Assembly: GCA_903928115.1 (NCBI GenBank)
Contig: CAIYPP010000129.1
Coordinates: 1 to 61,939, forward strand
Length of the DNA: 61,939 nt
Direction of reading: 5' to 3'
Origin: an uncultured Planctomycetota bacterium
Lineage (GTDB): Bacteria > Planctomycetota > UBA1135 > GCA-002686595
Part shown: positions 43,612 to 51,564 of the stretch, one piece after another
Layout of the letters: every line of letters begins with the position of its first letter
Numbering within the stretch: the stretch's first letter is position 1
Notes under the pieces: generated by a model
Database searches by the model: none
What the model saw: only the letters and a program-made list of their open reading frames with translations
What the model was told of the DNA's origin: nothing
Position numbers and translations under genes: made by a program

Positions 43612-44753
43612 GCGCGGGCGCTTCCCTGCCCCACAGATTGGCGATCGGCGCGCGGCAAGTCGAGCTTCGGGCGCGCCGGATCGCCGCGTCTCTCGCGCGA
43701 CTCCAGCCATGTGCGCCACTCGCGGGCGTCGGCGGGCGGCTCGTCGAGGCCCGTGAGCCAACGCAGGGCGGGTGCGACGCGCTCGAGCTCGGGGTCGATG
43801 TAGCGCAAGAGCGCGGGCGTCGCGCGCCGCAGCGCCTCGTCGCGTCGGGCTGGGGCGAGCCGGGCTGCGCGCTCGAGCAGCGCCGGAAGGCTGGGCGCGC
43901 CGCGCTCGACGTAGCGCACGAATTCGTCGGGCTCGACCTCACCCGACGGGAGCCGCGGGTCGAGGCGTAGCACCTCGCACTCGACGGCTTCGAAGCTGTT
44001 GGCTGGCAGTTCGCGCTCTCCGCGCAGGAGGGTCCCCCCGAGCGTGGCGAGCGACCAGCGCGCGCGCGCGGCGACGAGGCCGCGCGAGGGAACGTAGAAC
44101 GTGCCGAGCGGTGCGGTGACTTCCTCGCCGCTGCGGAGCTCGAGGTCGGCGAGCGCGTCGGTGAGCACGCGGCGTCGCGCGCGGCTCTCGATGCCGGTCT
44201 CGCTCACGCCGACCGAGAGGAACTTGAGGGCGCTGCCCGAGCAGCGCAGTCGCACGGTCTCGCCGAGCTCATGGCGCGCCCGCAGCGAGATGCGGTACTC
44301 GCCCTCGTTGTCGGTCGGGGTCGCGACGAGCGCGAGCCCGAGTGACTCCGCGGTACGCCGCGCGTCGACGATGTTGCGGTAGGCCGTGACCCGCGCCGCG
44401 GCGACACCGAAGGGCTGCAGTTGCTCCGCACGCACGAGCAGTCGCTCTGCGGCCTCGTGTTCGCGCTCTTCCAGTGCGAGGTTGAGCTCGGTGAAGAGCG
44501 CCTCGAACGGCGCGAGCTCGGTCCGCTCGAGCGCGAGGTCGAGCCGCGTCGCGCGCTGCGGCAACACGCTCGTCCCCGCGAGGGACCGAGCGAACTCCAA
44601 CTCGGTCCGGGAACCGCGCAGGTCGCCCTCGCGCTCGAGCCGCTCGGCCGTGTCGAGGTGCGCGAGCGCCGCCGCGGAAACGACGCCGCCCTGCGTCGCA
44701 CAGGATGCGAGCAGGGCGGCAACGATCGCGGCGAGGACGGGGGCGTGCTTCAC
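43608..44753 (-). CDS. Lipoprotein of unknown function
   Basis: The start is GTG 44753 and the protein has 381 residues. A perfect lipobox (LASC, Cys18) follows a hydrophobic signal. Residues 30-130 look like helical TPR-type repeats (AALAHLDTAERLEREGDLRGSRTELEFARSL, HEAAERLLVRAEQLQPFG). The middle section (~145-255) is beta-rich (NEGEYRISLRARHELGETVRLRCSG), and the last 100 residues are helical again. No family is recognised. TAGGAT lies six bases before the GTG on the minus strand. It is translationally coupled to tyrS, an essential gene, so polar effects would be expected. Confidence 0.75.
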   Translation of the reverse strand: MKHAPVLAAIVAALLASCATQGGVVSAAALAHLDTAERLEREGDLRGSRTELEFARSLAGTSVLPQRATRLDLALERTELAPFEALFTELNLALEEREHEAAERLLVRAEQLQPFGVAAARVTAYRNIVDARRTAESLGLALVATPTDNEGEYRISLRARHELGETVRLRCSGSALKFLSVGVSETGIESRARRRVLTDALADLELRSGEEVTAPLGTFYVPSRGLVAARARWSLATLGGTLLRGERELPANSFEAVECEVLRLDPRLPSGEVEPDEFVRYVERGAPSLPALLERAARLAPARRDEALRRATPALLRYIDPELERVAPALRWLTGLDEPPADAREWRTWLESRERRGDPARPKLDLPRADRQSVGQGSARA

Positions 44754-44775
44754 GCCCCCATCCTAGCCCGAGGAA

Positions 44776-46503
44776 TCAGGCCGGTTGCGAGCCTTCGGCC
44801 GGCTTGGGGTTGAGCTTGTCCTTTTCGATCTGCTCGAAGAGCGGCTTGTTCTCCTCGAAGTCCGCGTGGACGAAGGACAGGCCGATCTTGCGCTCTTCCG
44901 TGTCGACGCGGATGACGCGCACTTCGATCTTCATGCCCGGACGGACGACGTCCTCGGGGCTCTGGATCTTGTGGTCCGAGAGCTCGCTGATGTGCAGCAG
45001 GCCCTCGAGGTCGTCCTCGAGCTTCACGAAGGCACCGAAGTTGGTGATCTTCGTGACGTGGCCCGAGAGCAGGTCGCCCACGTGGTAGTTGTTCGGGATG
45101 TGGTCCATCCACGGGTCGTTGGAGAGCTGCTTGTAGCCGAGCGCGATGCGCTTCTTCTGCGTATCGACGCTGAGCACGACGCAGCGCAGCTTGTCGCCCT
45201 TCTTCACCATCTCGGAGGGGTGCGTGATCTTCTTGGTCCACGACATGTCCGAGACGTGCAGGAGGCCGTCGATGCCTTCCTCGATCTCCACGAACGCGCC
45301 GTAGGAGGTGAGGTTGCGCACCGAGCCTTCGATGACCGTGCCGACCGGGTAGTGCTGCTCGACCAGATCCCAGGGGTTCGTCTCGGCCTGCTTCATGCCG
45401 AGCGAGATCTCCTGCTTCTCCTTGTTGTACTCGAGCACCACGACCTCCACCTTGTCGCCCGACTTCACGAGCTCGCTGGGGTGGTTGATGCGGCGCGTCC
45501 AGCTCATCTCGGAGATGTGCACGAGGCCCTCGACGCCGTCTTCGAGCTTCACGAAGGCGCCGTAGGACATGATGTTCACGACCTCGCCGACGTGCTTGCT
45601 GTTGACGGGGTAGCGCGACTCGATGCCCTCCCAGGGGCTCGCCTGCTTTTGCTTGAGGCCCAGCGCGATGCGCTCGCGCTCGGTGTCGACGCGCAGGACC
45701 TTGATCTCGATCTCCTGATCGAGGGCGACCATTTCGCTGGGGTGGTTGATGCGACCCCAGGTCATGTCGGTGATGTGCAAGAGGCCGTCGATGCCGCCGA
45801 GGTCGACGAACACGCCGAAGTCGGCGATGTTCTTCACGACGCCCTTGCGGACCTGACCCTCTTGGATGTCGGAGAGCAGGAATTCCTTCTGCTTCTGGCG
45901 CTCTTCTTCGAGCAGCTTGCGGCGCGAGATGACGATGTTCATCCGCTCCTGGTCGATCTTGATGATGCGCGCGCGCACCGGCTCGCCCAGGAAGTCCGAG
46001 ATGTCGTGCGTGCGGCGCAGGTTGACCTGGCTCGCGGGCAGGAACACGTTGACGCCTTCGACGTCGACGAGCAGACCGCCCTTGATCTTGCGCTGGCAGA
46101 TGCCCTGGATCTCGTCGCCTTCCTTGTACTTCTGGCTGACGCGCTCCCACGCGCGCAGACGATCGGCGCGCTTCTTCGAGAGCACCGCGGTGTCGTTCTC
46201 GTCGAGACCGTCGTAGAAGACCTCGTAGGTCTCGCCCTTCTGGGGCAGCGTCTCGCCGAACTCGGCGAGCGGGATCGAGCCTTCGCTCTTTCCACCGATG
46301 TCCATGACGACCATGCCGGTGCGGTCGTCGACCGAGTCGACCACGGCCTTGACGATCTGGCCGGTGGCGATGTCCTTGACCGACGAGTGCAGCTGGGCCG
46401 AGAGCTGTTCGTCGGTGACAGCGCCCATCGCGGCTGCGACCTGACGGTCGAGCTCGGCGGGGTCGATGTCGTACTGCTTGATCCTGCGGGAGGCGAGAGC
46501 CAT
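44776..46503 (-). CDS. rpsA: 30S ribosomal protein S1
   Basis: S1 binds mRNA on the 30S subunit and helps initiation on structured or Shine-Dalgarno-poor messages. It has 575 residues and six S1 (OB-fold) domains. The last four are clearly aligned, with cores FGVFVDLGGIDGLLHITDM, YGAFVKLEDGVEGLVHISEM, YGAFVEIEEGIDGLLHVSDM and FGAFVKLEDDLEGLLHISEL. Domains 1-2 are more divergent, as usual in ribosome-bound S1. It follows plsC and cmk, the common cmk-rpsA order. AAGGA, ten bases before the ATG, is the Shine-Dalgarno and could pair in a small hairpin. Confidence 0.97.
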   Translation of the reverse strand: MALASRRIKQYDIDPAELDRQVAAAMGAVTDEQLSAQLHSSVKDIATGQIVKAVVDSVDDRTGMVVMDIGGKSEGSIPLAEFGETLPQKGETYEVFYDGLDENDTAVLSKKRADRLRAWERVSQKYKEGDEIQGICQRKIKGGLLVDVEGVNVFLPASQVNLRRTHDISDFLGEPVRARIIKIDQERMNIVISRRKLLEEERQKQKEFLLSDIQEGQVRKGVVKNIADFGVFVDLGGIDGLLHITDMTWGRINHPSEMVALDQEIEIKVLRVDTERERIALGLKQKQASPWEGIESRYPVNSKHVGEVVNIMSYGAFVKLEDGVEGLVHISEMSWTRRINHPSELVKSGDKVEVVVLEYNKEKQEISLGMKQAETNPWDLVEQHYPVGTVIEGSVRNLTSYGAFVEIEEGIDGLLHVSDMSWTKKITHPSEMVKKGDKLRCVVLSVDTQKKRIALGYKQLSNDPWMDHIPNNYHVGDLLSGHVTKITNFGAFVKLEDDLEGLLHISELSDHKIQSPEDVVRPGMKIEVRVIRVDTEERKIGLSFVHADFEENKPLFEQIEKDKLNPKPAEGSQPA

Positions 46504-46547
46504 GAAAAAAGGGTCCTTGGGGACGGGGAAAGAAAACTGGGTTTTCA
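46504..46547 (-). promoter_or_regulatory. rpsA leader with two small inverted repeats and a T6 run
   Basis: On the minus strand, GAAAAC-CCA-GTTTTC (46546-46532) is followed by GTCC-CCAA-GGAC, which holds the Shine-Dalgarno AAGGA. CC and TTTTTTC then lead into the ATG. Such AT-rich structure stands out in this window and could serve S1 autoregulation or attenuation. Confidence 0.4.
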
Positions 46548-46625
46548 GGTAGTTGCCCCCGTCGCACGTGCGGCGGGGTTGCTCGGGGTGTGGGAGTTCG
46601 TCGCTCGGGCGCGGGAAGCCTCGCT

Positions 46626-47246
46626 CTAGGCGCGGCCATCTCCTGCCATTCCAGAGACCGCGGCCTGCGCGCGCTCGAGCGCGTCGGGCAGGGTCGAGTC
46701 GATCGGGGTGCCAAACTGCACGCGGATCTTGCGCGGGCGCGGGAACAGCGCGCGCTTGGGCAGCGCCTCGAAGGAGCCGCGGATCGCGCAGGGGACCAGC
46801 GGCACCTTCGCCATGCGCGCAGCGAGCAGTGCTCCGGCCTTGAACTCCTGCACGCGGCCGTCGCTCGTGCGTGTGCCCTCGGGGAAGATCACGAGGCAGT
46901 CGCCCTGCTCCAAGTGCGCCACCATCTCGCGCAGGGCGGCGCGGTCGGGGGCTCCGCGCTTGATCAGCACGGCGCCGCAGGTACGCATCAGCCACGCGAG
47001 CGGCTTGAAGTTCGCCAGCGTGTCGCGCGCGACGAACGAAACGTGGCGCGGGATCGCGTGGCTCAGCACGGGGATGTCGAGGAACGACTGGTGGTTGCTC
47101 ACCACGACCACGCCGCCCGCGCGGGGCAGGTGCTCGCGGCCCGAGAAGCTCTCGCGGAACCAGACGGCGCCGAAGGCCCACGTGCTCCACTGCGCGAAGC
47201 GGTAGCCCGGTGTCGCGTGCGTGAGGATCGACGGCGTCTCGCTCAC
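46626..47246 (-). CDS. plsC: 1-acyl-sn-glycerol-3-phosphate acyltransferase
   Basis: PlsC adds the second acyl chain to lysophosphatidic acid at the inner membrane. It starts at GTG 47246 in the cmk stop (GTGA overlap) and has 206 residues. The NHxxxxD motif is NHQSFLD (51-57), and FPEGTR (120-125) is the substrate-binding block. VPLVPCAIRGSFEALPK fits motif IV. The cmk-plsC-rpsA order is widely conserved, adding to confidence. Confidence 0.93.
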   Translation of the reverse strand: MSETPSILTHATPGYRFAQWSTWAFGAVWFRESFSGREHLPRAGGVVVVSNHQSFLDIPVLSHAIPRHVSFVARDTLANFKPLAWLMRTCGAVLIKRGAPDRAALREMVAHLEQGDCLVIFPEGTRTSDGRVQEFKAGALLAARMAKVPLVPCAIRGSFEALPKRALFPRPRKIRVQFGTPIDSTLPDALERAQAAVSGMAGDGRA

Positions 47247-47890
47247 GTGCGTGGCGCTCCGATCAGCGACACGAGCAGCGCGAGCACTTCCTCGGCGCTC
47301 TTGCCGTCCGTGTCGATCTCGCGCACGCCCGGTCCGACGTGCAGCGGCGACACCGCGCGGGTCGAGTCGAGACGGTCGCGCCGCTCGATCTCCTCGCGGA
47401 TGCGCTCCACATCCTCGGGGGTGCCCAATTCGAGCGCGCGGCGTCGCGCGCGCTCGGACGAACTCGCTTTGAGAAAGAACCGATGCCGGGCCTCCGGGAA
47501 CACGACGGTCGTCATGTCCCGGCCTTCCGCGACCAGCCCGCCCCAGCGCTCGGCGAGCGAGCGTTGCAGCGTGACGATCGGGTCCCGGACCTCCGCGTGG
47601 GCCGACACCGCCGACACGAGGGAGGTCACCTCGCGGCTGCGGATGTGCGGCTCGCCCGGCTGTCCGGCGATCAGCACCTTGCCCTGCGCGTCGAAGTCGA
47701 GCTCGATCGAGCCCGCCACCGCCGCGCAGTCCCCGCCGCTCGCCGGATCGAGTCCGCGGCGCAGCACTTCGAGGGTCACGGCGCGGTACATGGCGCCGGT
47801 GTCCAGAAAGTGCAGGCTCAGACGCCGTGCCAGCGACTTCGCGACGGTGCTTTTTCCGGCCCCGGCGGGTCCGTCGATGGCGACGATCAT
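47243..47890 (-). CDS. cmk: Cytidylate kinase
   Basis: CMP/dCMP kinase supplies CDP and dCDP for nucleic acid and phospholipid synthesis. ATG 47890 gives 215 residues. The P-loop GPAGAGKS is at residues 7-14; LDTGAMYRAVTLEVLRRG binds the nucleobase, and LVAEGRDMTTVVFPEARHRFFL holds the EGRD.T.VFP motif. RREERDRLD-like (EIERRDRLDSTRAVSPL) is the lid and substrate segment. TAGACT lies 22 bases upstream, a possible -10. plsC and rpsA follow. Confidence 0.95.
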   Translation of the reverse strand: MIVAIDGPAGAGKSTVAKSLARRLSLHFLDTGAMYRAVTLEVLRRGLDPASGGDCAAVAGSIELDFDAQGKVLIAGQPGEPHIRSREVTSLVSAVSAHAEVRDPIVTLQRSLAERWGGLVAEGRDMTTVVFPEARHRFFLKASSSERARRRALELGTPEDVERIREEIERRDRLDSTRAVSPLHVGPGVREIDTDGKSAEEVLALLVSLIGAPRT

Positions 47891-47936
47891 GGCGTGCAAC
47901 AGAGGGCGCAAGAGTCTACGGGCTCTCCCGCAAACC

Positions 47937-48689
47937 TCAAGCGCGGGCGCTCGAAGCGCACTCCAAGGCCCCCTGCGGCCCAAAACGGACCATGTCCCGG
48001 CCCCCACCGAAGGCGTCGAGCACGATCCAGCGCAGCCCGCCGTCGTCCTCGTCGCGGAACTCGTGGGCGTGGCCGACCACGAGCGAGCGGCAGCGCGCCG
48101 CTCGGGCCAAGGCGACGGCCGCAGCGCGCTGCTGGCGCTTGGCTTCCGGCGGCTTCTCGGCGACGGCCTGCACCGATGCACGCCGCAGGCGCCGCGCGGC
48201 CGCGAGCGCGATGCCGCGAGGCAAGCGCGGCGCGAGCCACAGGATCGGCCGCGAGCGCAGCACGCGCTTGAGCCGCTGGTAGCCGTGGTCGCGGGTGCAC
48301 AGCTCGTCGCCGTGCACGAGTAGCGTCCGGACGCCCTGACAGCGCGCCACGAAGCCCTGCGCGTGGACGCGGGCGCCCGAGCGGGCCTCGAAGCTCGCGT
48401 CGAGCAGGAAGTCGCGGTTGCCGTGCACGACCTCGACCGGCGTCCCCGCGCGGACGAGCTCCGCGAGGGCGTCGAGGATCCTGGCCGCGGGCGCGAGCTC
48501 CGCTTGTGCGGGCCCGATCCAAGCATCGAAGAGATCGCCGAGCACGATGAGCCGCGGCGCGCCGCGCGCACGCCGCAGGAAGTCGAGGAACTCGCGCGGC
48601 TCCGCGCCACGCGGCCCCACGTCGAGGTGCAGGTCCGCGATCACGAGGCTCTCGACCTCGATGTCCAGCTCGGGCCAACGCGTGCTCAC
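47937..48689 (-). CDS. lpxH: UDP-2,3-diacylglucosamine pyrophosphatase LpxH-like
   Basis: LpxH cleaves UDP-2,3-diacylglucosamine to lipid X in lipid A synthesis. GTG 48689 gives 250 residues; a GGGGGTGG Shine-Dalgarno lies about eight bases upstream. The alternative TTG 48707 would lie against the candidate -10 TAGGCT. IADLHLD, LGDLFDAW, HGNRDFLL, HGDELCTRDHGYQRLK and GHAH form the calcineurin-like metallophosphoesterase set in LpxH order. The mid-domain lacks some LpxH residues, so another phosphoesterase of the same group is possible. With gmhB and a PlsC, it supports an LPS-bearing outer membrane. Confidence 0.85.
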   Translation of the reverse strand: MSTRWPELDIEVESLVIADLHLDVGPRGAEPREFLDFLRRARGAPRLIVLGDLFDAWIGPAQAELAPAARILDALAELVRAGTPVEVVHGNRDFLLDASFEARSGARVHAQGFVARCQGVRTLLVHGDELCTRDHGYQRLKRVLRSRPILWLAPRLPRGIALAAARRLRRASVQAVAEKPPEAKRQQRAAAVALARAARCRSLVVGHAHEFRDEDDGGLRWIVLDAFGGGRDMVRFGPQGALECASSARA

Positions 48690-48744
48690 GGCGGCGTCCA
48701 CCCCCAAAGCCTAGCGCGTCGCGGCTCTAGGTGCGCGGCGCCCC

Positions 48745-50124
48745 TCACTCGGAGGCTTCGTCCTGCGCGAGCATTCCGTGGTCGCGCATCTTCTCCCACA
48801 GGACCTTGCGGGAGATTCCGAGCAGGTCGGCGGTCTGCGAGCGATGCCCGCCGGTCTTTTCCAGCGCGCGCTCGATGTGACGGCGCTCGGCTTCCTTGAG
48901 GACCTCGCGCAGGGGCCGCACGGGCTCGGCCACTTCGGTCGCGCCGCGCCAGCGGGGGTCGAGCGGCACGAGGTCGCCGAGGGCGAGCTCCGCACGGCCG
49001 GACTCGCCCGCGGGCTCGCACAGCGCGATCGCGCGCTGCACCGCATTTTCGAGCTCGCGCACGTTGCCCGGCCACGGGTAGCGCTCGAGTGCGGCCATCG
49101 TCGCGGGGCTCACGCGGAAGGTGCGGCCGCCGCCGTGGCGCTCGAGCATGTGCGCGACGAGCAGCGGCACGTCGCCCGGCCGCTCGCGGAGAGGCGGCAG
49201 CACGATCGGCACGACGTTGATGCGGTAGAACAAGTCTTCGCGGAACTTCCCCGCACGCACGAGCTCGCGCAGGTTGACCTTGGTCGCGGCGACGACGCGG
49301 ATGTCGAGCGAGCGCGTCGTCTCGCCGCCGAGGCGCTCGAACTTGCGCTCTTGCAGCACGCGCAGGAGCTTCACCTGCATCGCGAGCGGCATGTCGTCGA
49401 TGTCGTCGAGGAAGATCGTGCCGCCGTCGGCGAGCTCGAAGCGCCCCTTTTTCTCGCGGCGAGCATCGGTGAAGGCGCCACGCTCGTGGCCGAAGAGCTC
49501 GGCTTCGAGCAGCGTCTCGGGCAGCGCCGCGCACGAAATCGCGACGAAGGGTCGCTCCGCGCGCGGCGAGGAGCGGTGCAGAGCCTGGGCGACGCGCTCC
49601 TTGCCGGTCCCGCTCTCGCCTTCGATCAAGACCGTCGCGTCGTTGCGCGCCACGGTCCGAATTCGCTCGAACACGGCGCGCATCGCATCCGACGTTCCGA
49701 CGAAGTCGGGCATCGGCGTTGCGGCGGAGAGCTGCGCGCGCAGCTCGGCGTTCTCCGCTTCGAGGTCCCGCACGCGCGAGAACGTGCCGACCATCTGCAC
49801 GATCGACTCGTTGCGGAAGGGCTTCTGGACGTAGTTCACGGCGCCGATGCGCATCGCCTCGACCGCTTGGTCGATCGTTCCGTAGCCGGTCATCAGCACC
49901 ACCGGCCGCCGCGGGTCGAGCTCGATGGCACGCCGCAGCACGGCCATCCCGCCTTCGCCGGGCATGCGGATGTCGGTCAGCACCACATCGGGCCGCGCGC
50001 TGTCGAGCAGCGCCAGCGCGCTCGCCGTGTCAGGCGCGTGGAGCACCTCGTGCCCCGCATCCTCGAGCGCGTCGCGCAGCGTGATGTGGATGGTGACCTC
50101 GTCCTCGGCGAGCAGGATCCGCAT
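48745..50124 (-). CDS. NtrC-family sigma-54 response regulator
   Basis: This 459-residue activator has three domains. The receiver domain (1-120) has the phosphoacceptor Asp51 (LTDIRMPG) and the signalling Lys101 (YVQKPF). The AAA+ domain (140-380) has Walker A GESGTGKE (169-176), GAFTDA (216-221) in place of canonical GAFTGA, and Walker B FLDDI (238-242) with Asp in the place of the usual Glu. The Fis-type helix-turn-helix is at about 415-455 (HIERALEKTGGHRSQTADLLGISRKVLWEKMR). It should activate sigma-54 promoters, and rpoN lies about 3 kb away. It is downstream of a degenerate GGDEF gene on the same strand. Confidence 0.93.
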   Translation of the reverse strand: MRILLAEDEVTIHITLRDALEDAGHEVLHAPDTASALALLDSARPDVVLTDIRMPGEGGMAVLRRAIELDPRRPVVLMTGYGTIDQAVEAMRIGAVNYVQKPFRNESIVQMVGTFSRVRDLEAENAELRAQLSAATPMPDFVGTSDAMRAVFERIRTVARNDATVLIEGESGTGKERVAQALHRSSPRAERPFVAISCAALPETLLEAELFGHERGAFTDARREKKGRFELADGGTIFLDDIDDMPLAMQVKLLRVLQERKFERLGGETTRSLDIRVVAATKVNLRELVRAGKFREDLFYRINVVPIVLPPLRERPGDVPLLVAHMLERHGGGRTFRVSPATMAALERYPWPGNVRELENAVQRAIALCEPAGESGRAELALGDLVPLDPRWRGATEVAEPVRPLREVLKEAERRHIERALEKTGGHRSQTADLLGISRKVLWEKMRDHGMLAQDEASE

Positions 50125-50139
50125 GGAGTCCCCTAGCGC

Positions 50140-50667
50140 CTACCCAAGGCCAGGGTCACGCGAGGCGAAGCGATCTCCGCCGGCGGCAGCAGCCTCGTCG
50201 AGAGCCGCCTCCGCGGCGCTGACCAGCTGGTCGAAGAAGAGCGTCTGGCCGTCGGCCATCGTCGCGCCGCCGACCGAGACGGTGATCGGCACGCGCTTGC
50301 CGTCGCTCTCGAACTTGACCGCGTGGACGCCGGTGCGGACGCGCTCGGCGAGGACCTTGAGGCCGGCGGCGGGCGTGTGCGGCACCACGGCCATCAGGCG
50401 GTCGTCGGCGAGGCGCCCGAGGAAGTCGCAGCTGCGCGCGAGGCTCTGCAGGACGCGCCCCACCTCGTCGACCACCGCTTCCTTCGACTCGTAGCCGTAC
50501 ACGTCGCGCAGGTGCCCGAGGCGGTCGATCGCGATCACGAGCACCGAGAGCGGATAGCGATAGCGCTGCGCGCGCCCGAACTCGATGCGCATCAGGTGCT
50601 GGATCTGCGACAGCGAGAAGAGGCCGGGGTCACCGTCTTGGAACTGCGCGGCGCGGAAGTCGGTCAT
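50140..50667 (-). CDS. Degenerate GGDEF-domain protein
   Basis: This 175-residue protein is essentially one GGDEF-type domain preceded by 20 residues. IEFGRAQRYRYPLSVLVIAIDRLGHLRDVYGYESKEAVVDEVG is the nucleotidyl cyclase core. The signature GG[DE]EF is replaced by LADDR (86-90), and VPITVSVGGATM is the second strand pair. Without the G-G-D/E-E-F residues it should not make cyclic di-GMP. It may bind a nucleotide or act as a dimerisation or scaffold unit. It lies between the FHA-like protein and the NtrC-type regulator, which makes a regulatory role plausible. Confidence 0.85.
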   Translation of the reverse strand: MTDFRAAQFQDGDPGLFSLSQIQHLMRIEFGRAQRYRYPLSVLVIAIDRLGHLRDVYGYESKEAVVDEVGRVLQSLARSCDFLGRLADDRLMAVVPHTPAAGLKVLAERVRTGVHAVKFESDGKRVPITVSVGGATMADGQTLFFDQLVSAAEAALDEAAAAGGDRFASRDPGLG

Positions 50668-50698
50668 GGGAAACTCGGGCCTGTCTGCGGGGAGGGGG

Positions 50699-51466
50699 CT
50701 ATTCGCCGCGGATCGTCGCGGCGAGTCGGTCGAGGTAGGCATCGATGCTCCACTCCCAGCGCACGCGCACGACGAAGAGTGCAACGCCGAAGAGGAGCAC
50801 GAACACGGCGAGGACCAAGATCTGCGTCACAATCGCGGCGAACCAGTTGCTCGCGCTGCGCTGCACGCGCCGCACGGACCCGCGCACGCCCTGCTGGACG
50901 GGACTCATGATCAGGTCGCGCTGCAGGCGCGTCGCGCGCTCGAGGATGCGCGGGTCGCCCGCGGGAACGGCGCTGTTCGCGAGCAGATCGCGCGCGCAGG
51001 ACTCCGGCTCGAACTCGCTGCGCAGGATCGCGTCCTGCCAGCGCTTCGCCGCAGCGGGTTCGGCGAGGCCGAGCTCGACGAGCAGGCCCGCGCGCAGGCG
51101 GTTCCACGCCGGATCCGCGGGTGCAGCGGGCGCGGCCGGCGGCGGAGTGGGCGTCGGCGGCAGCTCGACCTCTTCGAGCTGCGCATAGGCGAGCCCGTCG
51201 AACTGCAGCTTCGCGCCGCGCCACTCGATCAGGTCACCGGCGCGCAGCTCGCGCTCCTCGACGCTCACGCCGTTGACGCGCGGCGCCTCGCCCGAGCCGA
51301 TGAAGAGGAGCTTCGGCGGACGATCCCAGATGTGGAGCTGGTCGCCGTCGGTGTCGCCGAGCGCGACGTCGCCGCGTCGGCCCCCCACCGTCGTCAGCCC
51401 CTCGCGCAGCGAGTGGCGGTGGCGCGTTCCATTCGCGTCCGTGATGTCGATCCAAGCCTGCGCCAT
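50699..51466 (-). CDS. FHA-like domain protein with C-terminal membrane helix
   Basis: This 255-residue protein starts at ATG 51466, which follows TATCCC by eight bases. Residues 15-95 resemble a degenerate FHA domain (LREGLTTVGGRRGDVALG, HIWDRPPKLLFIGSG, PRVNGVSVEERELRAGDLIEW), which normally binds phosphothreonine. A Pro/Ala-rich linker (102-120), a helical middle part (125-205) and one transmembrane helix (about 212-236) follow, with a short tail. Typical G-R and S-x-x-H phospho-binding residues are weak, so phosphopeptide binding is uncertain. It heads the FHA-GGDEF-NtrC set. Confidence 0.78.
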   Translation of the reverse strand: MAQAWIDITDANGTRHRHSLREGLTTVGGRRGDVALGDTDGDQLHIWDRPPKLLFIGSGEAPRVNGVSVEERELRAGDLIEWRGAKLQFDGLAYAQLEEVELPPTPTPPPAAPAAPADPAWNRLRAGLLVELGLAEPAAAKRWQDAILRSEFEPESCARDLLANSAVPAGDPRILERATRLQRDLIMSPVQQGVRGSVRRVQRSASNWFAAIVTQILVLAVFVLLFGVALFVVRVRWEWSIDAYLDRLAATIRGE

Positions 51467-51474
51467 GTTGCGTA

Positions 51475-51480
51475 GGGATA
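51475..51480 (-). promoter_or_regulatory. Candidate -10 (TATCCC) of the FHA-like gene
   Basis: TATCCC on the minus strand ends eight bases before the ATG; no Shine-Dalgarno is in the spacer (TACGCAAC). Confidence 0.35.
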
Positions 51481-51539
51481 GCGCATTCGAGCGCGCGTTG
51501 CACGGGGGCAGCGCTGTAGTGCCTCCCGTTGCGGCGGAC

Positions 51540-51545
51540 TATCCT
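51540..51545 (+). promoter_or_regulatory. Candidate -10 (TATCCT) of the frameshifted secreted-protein gene
   Basis: TATCCT lies 19 bases before ATG 51565. GGAGG (51554-51558) in the leader is a strong Shine-Dalgarno with ideal spacing. Confidence 0.45.
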
Positions 51546-51564
51546 CGTCCCACGGAGGTCCTCG

